From the NCBI GenBank assembly GCA_022799495.1, contig JAAWON010000001.1, positions 1 through 39,683 of the forward strand: 39,683 bases of DNA, in the 5' to 3' direction. A program made the translations under genes and the position numbers. Origin of the DNA: Erysipelotrichaceae bacterium. Lineage in GTDB: Bacteria; Bacillota_I; Bacilli_A; Erysipelotrichales; Erysipelotrichaceae. Shown here in pieces: positions 16,540-28,460 of the stretch (the first letter of the stretch is position 1; the number at the start of each line of letters is the position of its first letter). The notes under the pieces were generated by a model, which was not told where the DNA came from, ran no database searches, and saw only the letters and a list, made by a program, of their open reading frames with translations.

Positions 16540-17178
16540 TTAACGATTCATCCAAGCCTCATCATTGGGATCTTGTTTCCAAGCATTCAATTTATCCAGA
16601 TCGCTTTGCCTGATTTCATTTCGTGCAAGGGCTGTTTGAATCAATGTATCATAATCCGATAAAGTCGCATAAGGACAATTCAAATCCGCAAAGGTTTTCG
16701 CTGCCTGCGGCAATAAATAGGTAAAGATTGCGACAACACCCAATACCTCAGCGCCGGCCTCACGCAGTGCTTCCACTACGCCTTGTACCGAGCCACCGGT
16801 AGAGATCAAATCCTCAACGATGACGACTTTGTCACCTTTCTTTAATTTACCCTCAATCTTGTTTCCCTTACCGTGATCCTTGTTGGAAGAACGAACATAT
16901 CCCATTGGCAAATCCATATCCTGTGCGCACATTGCGGCCCATGAGATACCTGCCGTAGCGGTTCCCATCAACACCTGTGCTTCGGGATATTCTTTTTGAA
17001 TCAATGCGACGAATGCCTTTACGACCGTGCTTCGATGTGCCGGGAAAGATAAGGCCAAACGATTATCACAGTAAATGGGACTCTTGATTCCGCTTGCCCA
17101 TGTATAAGGCTCATTGGGACGTAATGAAACAGCCTTCATCTCCAATAGATTATTCGCGATTATACTGCTTGTATTCAT
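16540..17178 (-). CDS. pyrE: Orotate phosphoribosyltransferase
   Basis: Converts orotate and PRPP to OMP. The PRPP-binding motif VVIVEDLISTGGSVQGVVEAL is complete. The N-terminal AVSLRPNEPYTWASGIKSPIYCDNR and the SSNKDHGKGNKIEG flexible catalytic loop are also diagnostic. The 212-residue form starts at ATG 17178 after GGAGGG; a longer frame to 17226 runs into pyrF without support. It is the last gene of the operon. One base separates its start from the pyrF stop codon, so translation is coupled. Confidence 0.95.
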   Translation of the reverse strand: MNTSSIIANNLLEMKAVSLRPNEPYTWASGIKSPIYCDNRLALSFPAHRSTVVKAFVALIQKEYPEAQVLMGTATAGISWAAMCAQDMDLPMGYVRSSNKDHGKGNKIEGKLKKGDKVVIVEDLISTGGSVQGVVEALREAGAEVLGVVAIFTYLLPQAAKTFADLNCPYATLSDYDTLIQTALARNEIRQSDLDKLNAWKQDPNDEAWMNR

Positions 17179-17179
17179 G

Positions 17180-19540
<2,361 letters not shown>

Positions 19541-19590
19541 AAGTTCCTCCTTTCTTGCCTATCTCTTTCTTGCGCTTCTTATTTGCGTAA

Positions 19591-22500
19591 TTACTCCTCC
19601 AACTCATTCATGGAAACGGCGGAGAAGCTCAACGATTCCGCCACGCGCAGCATCGCTCTTGCGGTATCCAGTGAAGTAAAGCAGGAGATATTGTTTTCAG
19701 CGGCAGTGCGGCGGATGAGAAAGCCATCCTTAGATACACTGCTTGCCTGTGACATCGTATTGATGACCAGTGATACCCTGCCCATGCGAATTAAATTCAA
19801 TACATTGATTTCAGGATCTTCACCGATTTTAATCGCATCATGCACATCAATACCGTGTTCTCGCAGATATTGCGCGGTGCCACTCGTCGCATAGATGCCA
19901 TATCCAATCGCATAGAAGCGCTTGGCAATATGCGCCGCTTCTTCTTTATCCTGATCCGCAATCGTCATTAAGACATTGCCGCGATCCGGTACTTTCACCC
20001 CACTGGCAATCAATGCTTTATACAAGGCTTTCTCCAGCGTTACATCACCACCGAGTGCCTCACCGGTGGATTTCATCTCCGGTCCTAAGGTTGTATCGAC
20101 ACTGCGCAGTTTCGCAAAAGAGAAAACCGGTGCTTTCACAAAGATCCGTGTACCTTCCTTGCCAATGCCTTCCTCATAGCCTTGTTGCGCCAAGGATTCC
20201 CCCAAAATACAGCGCGTCGCCACATTCGCCATCGCCACATGCGTAATCTTGCTTAAGAACGGAACAGTGCGTGAGGAGCGTGGATTGACCTCTAAAACAT
20301 AGACCTGTTCTTGGCGATCCACGATAAATTGAATATTGAATAAACCGATAAAATGAAATCCTTTACCGATACGGATGGCATAATCCACAATGGTATCCTT
20401 GACCGCCTGTGAAATGGTCTCACTGGGATACACGGAAATACTGTCACCGGAATGGACCCCGGCACGCTCAATGTGTTCCATGATGCCCGGGATATATACA
20501 TGTTCCCCATCCGCAATCGCATCAATCTCCACTTCCTTACCGATGATGTACTTATCTACTAAAATCGGCGCATCATGACTGATTTCTTTCACCGCGGAGG
20601 CCATATAAATACGTAAATCCTCATCATTGTATACAATTTCCATCGCCCTTCCGCCTAGCACATAGGAAGGACGCACCAAGACCGGATAACCGATACGCTT
20701 CGCGATTGCCAAAGCCTCCTCAACTTTCGTCGCTGTCTCACCCAAAGGCTGAGGAATCTGTAGTTGCTGTAACATCTGTTCAAATTCATGACGATCCTCG
20801 GCACGATCAATATCCTTAAGCGAAGTACCCAGAATTTTTACTCCGCGCTGTACCAGCCCATCCGCCAAATTGATCGCCGTCTGTCCACCAAACTGTACAA
20901 TGACGCCCAAAGGCTGTTCCAGCTCGATCACATGCATGACATCCTCTAAGGTCAATGGCTCAAAATACAGTTTGTCAGAGATGGTGAAATCAGTAGATAC
21001 GGTCTCCGGGTTATTGTTGATAACGATGGCTTCATAACCGCATTCGCGCAAAGTCATCACACAGTGTACCGTCGCATAATCAAACTCCACTCCCTGACCG
21101 ATGCGAATCGGGCCGGATCCTAAGACGATGATTTTCTTTTTATCAGAAGGGACAGATTCATTTTCCTGCTCATACGTGGAATAGAAATAAGGTGTTACAC
21201 TCGCAAATTCCCCGGCACAGGTATCTACCATTTTATAGACCGGAATCACATGATGTGCACGACGCAGATCATAGAGATCGCTTTCCTTCATCTGCCAATT
21301 ACGGGCAATATAAGAATCCGCAAAACCATTTTCTTTCAATCTGCGCAATAAGGCAATGTCCTTAGGTTGTTCGCGCATTTCCTGTTCAAGCGCAATCATA
21401 TCCTTAAATTTATGCAGGAAGAAAGGATCGATCCAAGTAAGCGCATAGATTTGATTCAGTGATTCTCCTCTTCTAAGTAACTCACAAATCACAAATAAGC
21501 GCATATCATCTTGAACCTTAACTCGTTCCCACAGTTCTTGTGTCGTAAGCGCAGAAATATCCGCGTGTTCGATATGATCGCACTTTAACTCCAAGGAACG
21601 AATCGCTTTCAAGAAACTCTCCGCAAAGGTGCGCCCAATGGCCATGACCTCTCCGGTTGCCTTCATCTGTGTACCCAAGCGGCGATCCGCATGGGTGAAT
21701 TTATCGAAGGGGAAACGCGGCAGTTTTGTCACAATATAATCTATTGCCGGTTCAAAACATGCATAGTTGGCATTTGTAATCGGATTGATAATTTCATCCA
21801 AACTCAACCCGACAGCGATCTTTGCGGCCAAACGGGCAATCGGAAATCCGGTCGCCTTAGAGGCCAATGCGGAAGAACGCGATACTCTGGGATTGACTTC
21901 AATCACATAGTAACGAAAACTCTGGGGATCAAGTGCCAACTGAACATTACAGCCACCGCATAATTTCAACGCACGAATGATTTTTAAACTCGCATTGCGC
22001 AGCATTTGATGTTCCCGATCACTTAATGTCTGACAGGGCGCAACGACGATGGAATCACCGGTGTGAATCCCTACCGGATCGACGTTTTCCATATTACATA
22101 TTACAATCGCATTGTCCTTATGATCGCGCATCACTTCATATTCGATTTCCTTATAGCCTGCGATACTGCGTTCTATCAAGCACTGATGAACTGGTGAAAG
22201 TTTTAAACCGTTGTCGCAAACTGTTCGTAATTCTTCCTCATTGTCAACGAAACCACCGCCGGTACCGCCTAATGTATAAGCCGGGCGCACAACCAGTGGA
22301 TAACCGATTGTTTGGGCAAAAGCCAAGGCTTCATCGACCGTGTGCACAATCTCACTTTCCGGCACCGGTTCATGAATTTCATGCATCAACTCGCGAAACA
22401 ATTCACGATCTTCCGCCTGATTGATCGCCCGCAAATCCGTTCCTAATACCTCCACATGATATTCATCCAAGATACCTGCATTTGCCAGTTCAACGACCAG

Positions 22501-22791
22501 ATTTAAGCCTGTTTGTCCGCCTAAACTGCCTAAAATCGCATCAGGACGTTCTTTATAGATGATACGGCTGGCAAATTCCAAAGTCAGTGGCTCAATGTAG
22601 ACACGATCAGCGACTGCCGTATCGGTCATAATCGTGGCTGGATTGGAGTTCATCAAAATGACCTCATATCCCTCCTCGCGCAGCGATTGACAAGCCTGTG
22701 TTCCGGCGTAATCAAATTCCGCTGCCTGACCGATGACGATCGGACCGGAACCGATCACCAAAATCTTTTTGATATCTGCTCGCTTACTCAT
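19591..22791 (-). CDS. carB: Carbamoyl-phosphate synthase large subunit
   Basis: The 1066-residue protein consists of two homologous halves. Each half has a pre-ATP-grasp motif ([19 protein letters not shown] and [19 protein letters not shown]) and an ATP-grasp domain. [18 protein letters not shown] and [15 protein letters not shown] carry the metal ligands. The C-terminal MGS-like allosteric domain ([21 protein letters not shown]) fits regulation by UMP or IMP. Nothing catalytic appears to be missing. This matters because the partner CarA has a degenerate glutaminase site: the large subunit can by itself use ammonia. It begins two bases after carA. Confidence 0.97.
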   Translation of the reverse strand: MSKRADIKKILVIGSGPIVIGQAAEFDYAGTQACQSLREEGYEVILMNSNPATIMTDTAVADRVYIEPLTLEFASRIIYKERPDAILGSLGGQTGLNLVVELANAGILDEYHVEVLGTDLRAINQAEDRELFRELMHEIHEPVPESEIVHTVDEALAFAQTIGYPLVVRPAYTLGGTGGGFVDNEEELRTVCDNGLKLSPVHQCLIERSIAGYKEIEYEVMRDHKDNAIVICNMENVDPVGIHTGDSIVVAPCQTLSDREHQMLRNASLKIIRALKLCGGCNVQLALDPQSFRYYVIEVNPRVSRSSALASKATGFPIARLAAKIAVGLSLDEIINPITNANYACFEPAIDYIVTKLPRFPFDKFTHADRRLGTQMKATGEVMAIGRTFAESFLKAIRSLELKCDHIEHADISALTTQELWERVKVQDDMRLFVICELLRRGESLNQIYALTWIDPFFLHKFKDMIALEQEMREQPKDIALLRRLKENGFADSYIARNWQMKESDLYDLRRAHHVIPVYKMVDTCAGEFASVTPYFYSTYEQENESVPSDKKKIIVLGSGPIRIGQGVEFDYATVHCVMTLRECGYEAIVINNNPETVSTDFTISDKLYFEPLTLEDVMHVIELEQPLGVIVQFGGQTAINLADGLVQRGVKILGTSLKDIDRAEDRHEFEQMLQQLQIPQPLGETATKVEEALAIAKRIGYPVLVRPSYVLGGRAMEIVYNDEDLRIYMASAVKEISHDAPILVDKYIIGKEVEIDAIADGEHVYIPGIMEHIERAGVHSGDSISVYPSETISQAVKDTIVDYAIRIGKGFHFIGLFNIQFIVDRQEQVYVLEVNPRSSRTVPFLSKITHVAMANVATRCILGESLAQQGYEEGIGKEGTRIFVKAPVFSFAKLRSVDTTLGPEMKSTGEALGGDVTLEKALYKALIASGVKVPDRGNVLMTIADQDKEEAAHIAKRFYAIGYGIYATSGTAQYLREHGIDVHDAIKIGEDPEINVLNLIRMGRVSLVINTMSQASSVSKDGFLIRRTAAENNISCFTSLDTARAMLRVAESLSFSAVSMNELEE

Positions 22792-22793
22792 CC

Positions 22794-23867
22794 TTACTTT
22801 CCCTCCTGTTCCATCAATTCAATCAATGTATCGAAGATTCCATTGGCATCCTCCGGACCGGGGGAAGCCTCAGGATAAAACTGAACGCCCATGACAGGAT
22901 AGCGCTCATGCATGAACCCCTCAACCAAATCATCATTAGGAGCGCTGTGCGTGATTTTCAATCCACTGCTCACAAGGCTTTCTTTCACAACCGCATAGTC
23001 ATGATTATGTTCCGCAAGTAAGATTTTGCCACTGCGCATATCCTTTACCGGACCACTGCCATGATGGCCATAATGCAGTTTATAAGTATCTGCGCCACAA
23101 GCCAAGGCGATGAGCTCATGCCCCAAGCCAATTCCAAGCATCGCTACTTTTCCCATTAACTCACGCAATACGCAGATCGCTTTTTGCATATCTTTGGGAT
23201 CACCGGGACCGCTGCTGATCACAACCCCATCCGGATGCAGTGCCATAATCGCATCCGCTTTGGTATCATAAGGAACGACCACCAAATCACAACTGCGTTT
23301 TGTCAGTTCTCTGATGATACCGTGTTTCACACCAAAATCCATGAGAACGACTTTATGACCACGGGCAGGAATCGGAAACGGCTTCTGTGATGCGACACGC
23401 TGTACTTGATCATGCAAGGGAGATTGTGCACGCAATTGTTTGAGCAGCGCTTCCACATCCGCATCACCATCTGCCATAACTGCGCGCATTGTCCCCTGTG
23501 TTCTAAGTTTGCGGGTAATCGCACGGGTATCAATATGACAGATGCCGGGAATATGCTTTAGTTTCAAAAACGCATCCAAATCCATATCACAGCGGAAATT
23601 AGAGGGCGTTGTGCAATATTCTTTCACCACAAATCCAAATACCGCCGGATCCAAACTCTCAAAATCATCACGATTGATGCCATAATTACCAATTAGCGGA
23701 TAAGTCATCAAAACAATCTGACCACAATATGCAAGATCGCTCAAAATCTCCTGATAACCGCTCATACTGGTATTGAAGATCAATTCGCCGACTTTATATT
23801 CATCTGCGCCAAATCCCAAGCCCTCATACACACTGCCATCTTCTAATAAGAGTAATCGCTTTTTCAT
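22794..23867 (-). CDS. carA: Carbamoyl-phosphate synthase small subunit, glutaminase site degenerate
   Basis: Normally CarA hydrolyses glutamine and channels ammonia to CarB. The 357-residue protein has the intact N-terminal CarA domain ([24 protein letters not shown]) and class I amidotransferase fold (SSGPGDP, ASPGPED). However, the active site is altered: GICLGHQ of the family reads GIGLGHE (nucleophile Cys is G247, glutamine-binding Gln is E251), and VQ-aromatic-HPEASPGP reads [11 protein letters not shown] (catalytic His is Y331, Glu retained as E333). QNHGF/Y reads HNHDY (G is D290), and the Ser that binds glutamine in the N-domain is A46. E. coli equivalents are C269, Q273, H353, G313 and S47. 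It overlaps pyrC by four bases. It is very likely a structural/allosteric partner without glutaminase activity. Confidence 0.92.
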   Translation of the reverse strand: MKKRLLLLEDGSVYEGLGFGADEYKVGELIFNTSMSGYQEILSDLAYCGQIVLMTYPLIGNYGINRDDFESLDPAVFGFVVKEYCTTPSNFRCDMDLDAFLKLKHIPGICHIDTRAITRKLRTQGTMRAVMADGDADVEALLKQLRAQSPLHDQVQRVASQKPFPIPARGHKVVLMDFGVKHGIIRELTKRSCDLVVVPYDTKADAIMALHPDGVVISSGPGDPKDMQKAICVLRELMGKVAMLGIGLGHELIALACGADTYKLHYGHHGSGPVKDMRSGKILLAEHNHDYAVVKESLVSSGLKITHSAPNDDLVEGFMHERYPVMGVQFYPEASPGPEDANGIFDTLIELMEQEGK

Positions 23868-25153
23868 TTTTCGTCCTCCTTACGGTATACGATACGACCG
23901 GATACGATCGTCATATAAGTTGTCCCAAATACATTCCATCCGCCAAAAGGTGTATTATGGCCTTTGGAGTAAAAATGATCCGGATCAATGCTTTCCTGTG
24001 TATGTAAATCAAATAAAGCCAAATCGGCCGCATAGCCTTCTTTCAGCACCCCTTTACGATGCATGCGAAAGCGCTTGGCCGGGGCGAAACTCATCAGTTC
24101 CAACAACCGTGCTAAACTGATGATACCCTGCTTTACCAAATGCGTATAAAGTAAGGCAAAGGATGTTTCCAAACCGACGATGCCAAAGGGTGCCTTTACC
24201 ATCCCCAACGCTTTTTCCGCTTGTGTATGCGGCGCATGATCACTGGCAATCAAATCAATCACACCGCTTTGAATCCCTTCCATCAAAGCCTGTTGGTCTT
24301 GCTTGGTACGCAGTGGTGGATTCATTTTATAATTAGCATCTTGAGACATATCCAATTCATTCAATAAAAGATGATGGGCACTTACCTCACCGCTGACATC
24401 CGCACCGCTTTCTTTTGCTTGTTTTAACAATGCCACACTTTCCTTGGTGCTCATGTGACAGATATGGTAATGAGCTTTCGTCTGTTGGGCAAGCAGGAGA
24501 TCGCGCTTGATCGGTTCGTATTCACAGGCACTTGGAATTCCTACTAGTCCCCACTGATTGGCCTGTTCCCCCGCATGAATACAAGCATTTGGCTTACGAT
24601 AACGCATATCTTCGGTATGCGCCGCCAGTAATATATCATGAGCGGCGCTTTGGCGCATCGCTTCCAACATGATTTCATCCGATGCCACACCCACACCATC
24701 ATCACTGAATGCGTGAATCCCCATTTTTTTCAACGCCGCAAAATCAACTAAGGTTTCTCCTTGTTCGCCTTTTGTGATGGAGGCATAAGGGAGAACATGA
24801 ACTTGCGCTTGTTGGGCAAGCAGTGTTTGATAACTTTCCATGCATTTTGGATCATCGGGAACCGGATTCAAATTGGGCATGGCCATAATCGTGGTAAATC
24901 CACCATGCGCCGCCGCCATTGTGCCACTGGCAATCGTTTCCTTATGCGTATATCCCGGCTCACGCAAGTGCACATGAACATCAATTAGTCCCGGCGCAAG
25001 CAAACAGCCGTGTGCCTCAATCACCTGCGCTTTGTCCTCCTCTATCTGTGCTGCGATTTTTAAAATGCCGCTTTCATCCAGCAATACATCGCGTTGTATC
25101 AATTCATTATCACGAGGGCAGATCAATGCCCCCTTAATCAGGATCTTACTCAT
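23864..25153 (-). CDS. pyrC: Dihydroorotase (class I)
   Basis: Cyclises carbamoyl-aspartate to dihydroorotate. GLIDVHVHLREPGYTHKETI contains the HxH zinc pair and the substrate arginine. Downstream come AMPNLNPVPD, the histidine positions in LLAAHTEDM and YHICHMST, and the catalytic aspartate in IASDHAPHT. The 429-residue length fits the long bacterial class I form. Start at ATG 25153 after AAAGGAG. It lies between pyrB and carA, in the order seen in many Bacillota pyr operons. Confidence 0.95.
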   Translation of the reverse strand: MSKILIKGALICPRDNELIQRDVLLDESGILKIAAQIEEDKAQVIEAHGCLLAPGLIDVHVHLREPGYTHKETIASGTMAAAHGGFTTIMAMPNLNPVPDDPKCMESYQTLLAQQAQVHVLPYASITKGEQGETLVDFAALKKMGIHAFSDDGVGVASDEIMLEAMRQSAAHDILLAAHTEDMRYRKPNACIHAGEQANQWGLVGIPSACEYEPIKRDLLLAQQTKAHYHICHMSTKESVALLKQAKESGADVSGEVSAHHLLLNELDMSQDANYKMNPPLRTKQDQQALMEGIQSGVIDLIASDHAPHTQAEKALGMVKAPFGIVGLETSFALLYTHLVKQGIISLARLLELMSFAPAKRFRMHRKGVLKEGYAADLALFDLHTQESIDPDHFYSKGHNTPFGGWNVFGTTYMTIVSGRIVYRKEDEK

Positions 25154-25164
25154 AGTGTTCTCCT

Positions 25165-26046
25165 TTACTCGAAGTGATAACCAAAGGCGCGTTTCAATAC
25201 TGCCTTGCGCACCAAGACGCCATTGCTCATCTGCTTGAAGATGCGGCTTTTTTCACTCTCTACCAATGCATCTGCGATCTCCACACCGCGATTGATCGGT
25301 GCAGGATGCATGACGATAGCATGTGGCGCTAAACGATCATAGCGTGCTTGGGTTAAACCATACGCACTTAAGTATTGTGCTTTACTCAATTTCATCACCT
25401 CAGCGTGACGCTCATGTTGCACCCGCAGCATCATTACCACATCACCCCAGCGCATCAAATCATCTACATCGCTGGTATCCGTCTCAGCGATATATTCGCG
25501 GGGACCACCAAAGCGCACCTCGCCACCCAACAATGCCATCGCTTCTTTCATAGAATGCGCAACGCGACTATGGGCAATATCGCCAATGATCGCAACTTTA
25601 ATCCCTTCAAAGTGTCCAAATTCCTGATAAATGGTAAGCAGATCCAATAAGCACTGGGTCGGATGATTGCCTTTTCCATCACCGGCATTGATGATGGGGA
25701 TATCAAGCCCCTGTAACTGCTTGAAATACGCATCTTGCGGATGACGTATCACCAAAGCATCATAGCCGATACTGGCAAACGTCTTAACTGTGTCATACAG
25801 ACTCTCGCCTTTCTCCACACTGCTGCCTTGGGCACTGAAATGCTCCACGCGGCAATTCAACTGATGTTCGGCACTGGCAAAGGAATAATGCGTACGTGTA
25901 CTCGGCTCAAAAAAAAGATTAGCAATCAGTTTCCTTTCCGGAAATTGCCAATCTCGCTGATCGAATAGAAAAGCCTGTGCATCATTTAAGATTGCGAAAA
26001 TCTCATCCTTTGTCAAATCCGCAATTCTAAACAAACTCTGATTCAT
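25165..26046 (-). CDS. pyrB: Aspartate carbamoyltransferase catalytic chain
   Basis: Condenses carbamoyl phosphate and aspartate. FFEPSTRTHYSFASAEHQL is the carbamoyl-phosphate loop, SSVEKGES the 80s loop with its lysine, HPTQCLLDLLTIY the conserved HPTQ, and MHPAPINRGVEI the C-terminal signature. The length of 293 is short but complete. No PyrI regulatory chain is present, so this is an unregulated trimer and control falls to the leader. It is the first gene after the attenuator, with AAGGAGG and a seven-base spacer. Confidence 0.96.
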   Translation of the reverse strand: MNQSLFRIADLTKDEIFAILNDAQAFLFDQRDWQFPERKLIANLFFEPSTRTHYSFASAEHQLNCRVEHFSAQGSSVEKGESLYDTVKTFASIGYDALVIRHPQDAYFKQLQGLDIPIINAGDGKGNHPTQCLLDLLTIYQEFGHFEGIKVAIIGDIAHSRVAHSMKEAMALLGGEVRFGGPREYIAETDTSDVDDLMRWGDVVMMLRVQHERHAEVMKLSKAQYLSAYGLTQARYDRLAPHAIVMHPAPINRGVEIADALVESEKSRIFKQMSNGVLVRKAVLKRAFGYHFE

Positions 26047-26071
26047 ACAACTGCCTCCTTCTTTGTCCTAT

Positions 26072-26165
26072 AAAAAAGGACCTGTTGGATATACAAAAGG
26101 ACCTAGGCTGTACATACATGTTCTCACCCTTGATGACCTCACAGGATCATGTTAAAGGACCTTTT
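26072..26165 (-). promoter_or_regulatory. PyrR-type transcription attenuator leader
   Basis: On the minus strand the leader has a PyrR-binding-like hairpin: UCCUU ... AUGA-UCCUGUGAGG-UCAU ... AAGGG, whose loop closely matches the ARUCCNGNGAGGYU binding consensus. Three copies of the near-self-complementary AGGTCCT lie at 26156-26162, 26098-26104 and 26077-26083. Copies 2 and 3 form a terminator followed by TTTTT. Copies 1 and 2 can pair to form the antiterminator. When PyrR holds copy 1 in its hairpin, the terminator forms. pyrR itself is not in the window. Confidence 0.8.
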
Positions 26166-26175
26166 ATTCGTTACT

Positions 26176-26204
26176 ATTCTACCACATGCACTGTTATTGT
26201 ACAA
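26176..26204 (-). promoter_or_regulatory. pyr operon promoter
   Basis: TTGTAC (26199-26204), 17-base spacer, TAGAAT (26176-26181) preceded by TGG as an extended -10. Transcription would begin just before the first attenuator repeat. Confidence 0.75.
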
Positions 26205-26442
26205 GTAGTAAGCAAATTTTTTATGAATAAAACAGCGAATATATTCCATGACAAAATGCGTATATAAGCAAATTGCATCTTATGCTGGAGAAGTCACTTT
26301 GACATAAGAAATGGCTTGCCTATGTGGAGGTAGTTGATAAAACGGCATTGTTTTGTTTGTTCGTGCAGGATTGCTTGTTTGGGTAATCAAAAGGCCTGCC
26401 TTGCGACAGACCGATTTGTTTGTTCAAAGATGTGTACGGATA
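26205..26442. other. Intergenic interval between the pyr promoter and ridA
   Basis: AT-rich, with no gene that has a start and ribosome binding site. The only element recognised is a terminator of the ridA operon on the minus strand: GGTCTG (26407-26412) with CAGGCC (26393-26398) and a TTTT tail. Confidence 0.5.
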
Positions 26443-26934
26443 TTATGATTCGCAGTTTTCACAACCGTTGTCACCGCAACCGCCATCCCCACAGCCGCTG
26501 CATCCACCGCAACCACTTTGTTGGGCAAGTTGCGCTTCATACACAAGGGTATCAATGACAATACATTCGATTTCCACTTTTACATCCTTGGGCAAACGTG
26601 CCACTTCGACACAACTGCGCGCAGGATATGGCTCTTCCAAATAGGAACCATACACCTCATTCAAACGATTGAAGTCATTCAAATCAGCGACAAAAATCGT
26701 TGTTTTCATAATGTGACGGAAATCCAATCCCATATCATTCAGTACTGCCTGAATGTTCTTCATAACCTGATGGGTTTGTTCTTCAATGGTCGTACCAACC
26801 ACTTCACCACTGATCGGATCCAAAGGAATCTGGCCGCTCAAGTAAACAAAGTCACCAAGTTTTACTGCGGGCGTATAAGGGCCCAGCGCTTTCGGCGCAT
26901 TCTCCGGTTTCACCGGCTTAATAAATACGTTCAT
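26443..26934 (-). CDS. RidA family protein with a cysteine-rich C-terminal tail
   Basis: The first 130 residues are a complete RidA (reactive imine/enamine deaminase) domain: APKALGPYTPAV, DFVYLSGQIPLDP, the arginine in YPARSCVEVARLP and VEIECIV, which normally ends the family. Here the protein continues for some 35 residues, ending in a Gly/Cys segment (SGCGGCSGCGDGGCG then CENC) with six cysteines in about 20 residues. Tails of this kind suggest metal binding. The frame is open and continuous. It lies 11 bases after the CorC-like gene, with GAGGT as ribosome binding site. Confidence 0.88.
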   Translation of the reverse strand: MNVFIKPVKPENAPKALGPYTPAVKLGDFVYLSGQIPLDPISGEVVGTTIEEQTHQVMKNIQAVLNDMGLDFRHIMKTTIFVADLNDFNRLNEVYGSYLEEPYPARSCVEVARLPKDVKVEIECIVIDTLVYEAQLAQQSGCGGCSGCGDGGCGDNGCENCES

Positions 26935-26945
26935 GTCGTTACCTC

Positions 26946-28223
26946 CTAGTCCAGCAACTCATCCTCTTGCGGGGACAAGATCTGTAATTCAATCCGCGAT
27001 GCCATACCATCCTCGGTTTCCAATACTTTTATTTCAAAGTTCTCAAAGGCAATTTCACGCCCTTTACGAACCTTTTTATGGTGATTCAATTCAAAGACCC
27101 AAGCCGCAAAACTGCGCGCTTTGGTTTTCGGTGGTTCCTGATCCTCGACATAGGAATCAAAGAAATCAAGCAGTCCAACTTTACCGTCAATTTCAAAGGT
27201 ATGCAGGCCAATTTCCACTACATGATGCGGTAAGGTATCGTATTCATCATAAATCTCACCCACCAATTCCTCTAGTACATCCTCTAAGGTGATGATTCCG
27301 ACAAATACATGCGATGTTAAGCTCTCCTGCACAATGGCCAAATGTTCCCGGGATTTTTGAATATCCTCCAATACATCCGGCAATTTTTTACGTTGATTCA
27401 CAAACACCGGATCGCACATCAAATCACGTATGACGATTTCTTGATTGCGCAGCATGGCATCCAACACATCACGAACCCGCAGGATTCCCACTACCTCCGT
27501 TGTCTCATAAGACAAGATCGGCAGTCTGGATAACTTATGTTCTGCCAGCACTGCTTTTAATTGTTCAAAACTGGCATTATCATATAGGAACACCACCTGA
27601 TCGCGCGGCACCATCACGTCGCGAACACTCTTATCGTCAAACTCAATGACGCTTTCAATCAATTCACGTTCCTCTTGTTCCAGCACACCTTCCTGCTCGA
27701 TTGTCGAAACAATTTCCAACAGTTCATCCTCAGTAGCCGTTACCTGTTCAATATCCATCCGTTTTTCCCAGTGGGTTTCGATTTTTTCCACTAGAATTGT
27801 GATAGGACGAAATACAAACACAAGCAAACGCATCGGATGTGCCATCCACAAAGAACATTCCAGCGCTTTTGCCTTGGCGATGATCTTAGGCGCAACCTCA
27901 CCGAACATCAAAATCAATACGGTCATCACACCGGTGGCCGCACCGACTCCGGCACTGCCGAAAATCTCGGTAAATACCATGGTCAAGATACTGGTTGCGA
28001 GAATGTTCACAATATTATTACCGATTAAAATCGTTGTAATCAAGGCGGTGAATCTTTTTGTGTTGTTATAGGCGGTTTTTGCTCGTTTATCACCATTTTT
28101 AGCCATTTGCTTCAAACGAATTTGATTAACCGAACTATACGCCGTCTCCGTAGATGAAAACAATGCCGAAAAAACAATCAAAATACCCAAAATAATCAAA
28201 AGACCTATGTGCGAACTGTCCAA
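26946..28223 (-). CDS. CNNM/CorC (HlyC/CorC)-type CBS-domain membrane protein
   Basis: 425 residues: a DUF21 membrane domain of about four hydrophobic segments (IGLLIILGILIVFSALFSSTETAY at 6-29; ALITTILIGNNIVNILATSIL; VGAATGVMTVLILMFGEVAPKI), a linker, two CBS domains (VMVPRDQVVFL, RDLMCDPVFVNQ, GIITLEDVLEELVGEIYDEYD) and a C-terminal CorC/HlyC domain (GLLDFFDSYVED). Likely a Mg2+ export or homeostasis protein. The start codon is TTG at 28223 with GGGAGTGG upstream, three bases after the stop of a small membrane protein, so expression is coupled. Confidence 0.88.
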   Translation of the reverse strand: MDSSHIGLLIILGILIVFSALFSSTETAYSSVNQIRLKQMAKNGDKRAKTAYNNTKRFTALITTILIGNNIVNILATSILTMVFTEIFGSAGVGAATGVMTVLILMFGEVAPKIIAKAKALECSLWMAHPMRLLVFVFRPITILVEKIETHWEKRMDIEQVTATEDELLEIVSTIEQEGVLEQEERELIESVIEFDDKSVRDVMVPRDQVVFLYDNASFEQLKAVLAEHKLSRLPILSYETTEVVGILRVRDVLDAMLRNQEIVIRDLMCDPVFVNQRKKLPDVLEDIQKSREHLAIVQESLTSHVFVGIITLEDVLEELVGEIYDEYDTLPHHVVEIGLHTFEIDGKVGLLDFFDSYVEDQEPPKTKARSFAAWVFELNHHKKVRKGREIAFENFEIKVLETEDGMASRIELQILSPQEDELLD

Positions 28224-28226
28224 AAC

Positions 28227-28373
28227 TTACCACTCCCTATAATATTTCTCCTGATTCGCTAACAGTTTTTCTCGTCGGCGTCGATAAAACTTCATCAAAA
28301 ACCAGACGAGCCACGAGGTTGGAAATGCCATTAACAATGCAAAGGATAAATAATCGCTAATACATTCCAGCAT
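28227..28373 (-). CDS. Small membrane protein, 48 residues, upstream of the CorC-like gene
   Basis: This short reading frame begins with ATG at 28373 after GAGGTG and stops at 28227, three bases before the TTG of the CorC-like gene. The product has one membrane helix (about residues 9-27, LSFALLMAFPTSWLVWFLM), a basic turn YRRRREK, and a polar C-terminal helix, giving an N-out/C-in prediction. It has its own consensus promoter. I do not recognise a family. The tight coupling suggests a partner or regulator of the CorC-like protein, but this is inference. Confidence 0.75.
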   Translation of the reverse strand: MLECISDYLSFALLMAFPTSWLVWFLMKFYRRRREKLLANQEKYYREW

Positions 28374-28393
28374 ACGCTCACCTCTTGCACTAT

Positions 28394-28421
28394 ATTATAC
28401 TTGAATTTTATAAAATTTCAA
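28394..28421 (-). promoter_or_regulatory. Promoter of the small membrane protein-corC-ridA operon
   Basis: TTGAAA (28416-28421), 16-base spacer, perfect TATAAT (28394-28399). The spacer forms an AT-rich near-palindrome (TTGAA ... TTCAA). Confidence 0.75.
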
Positions 28422-28460
28422 TCACAACACTTGTTTTCTTCGCTTTGCTTGATCTTTGTT

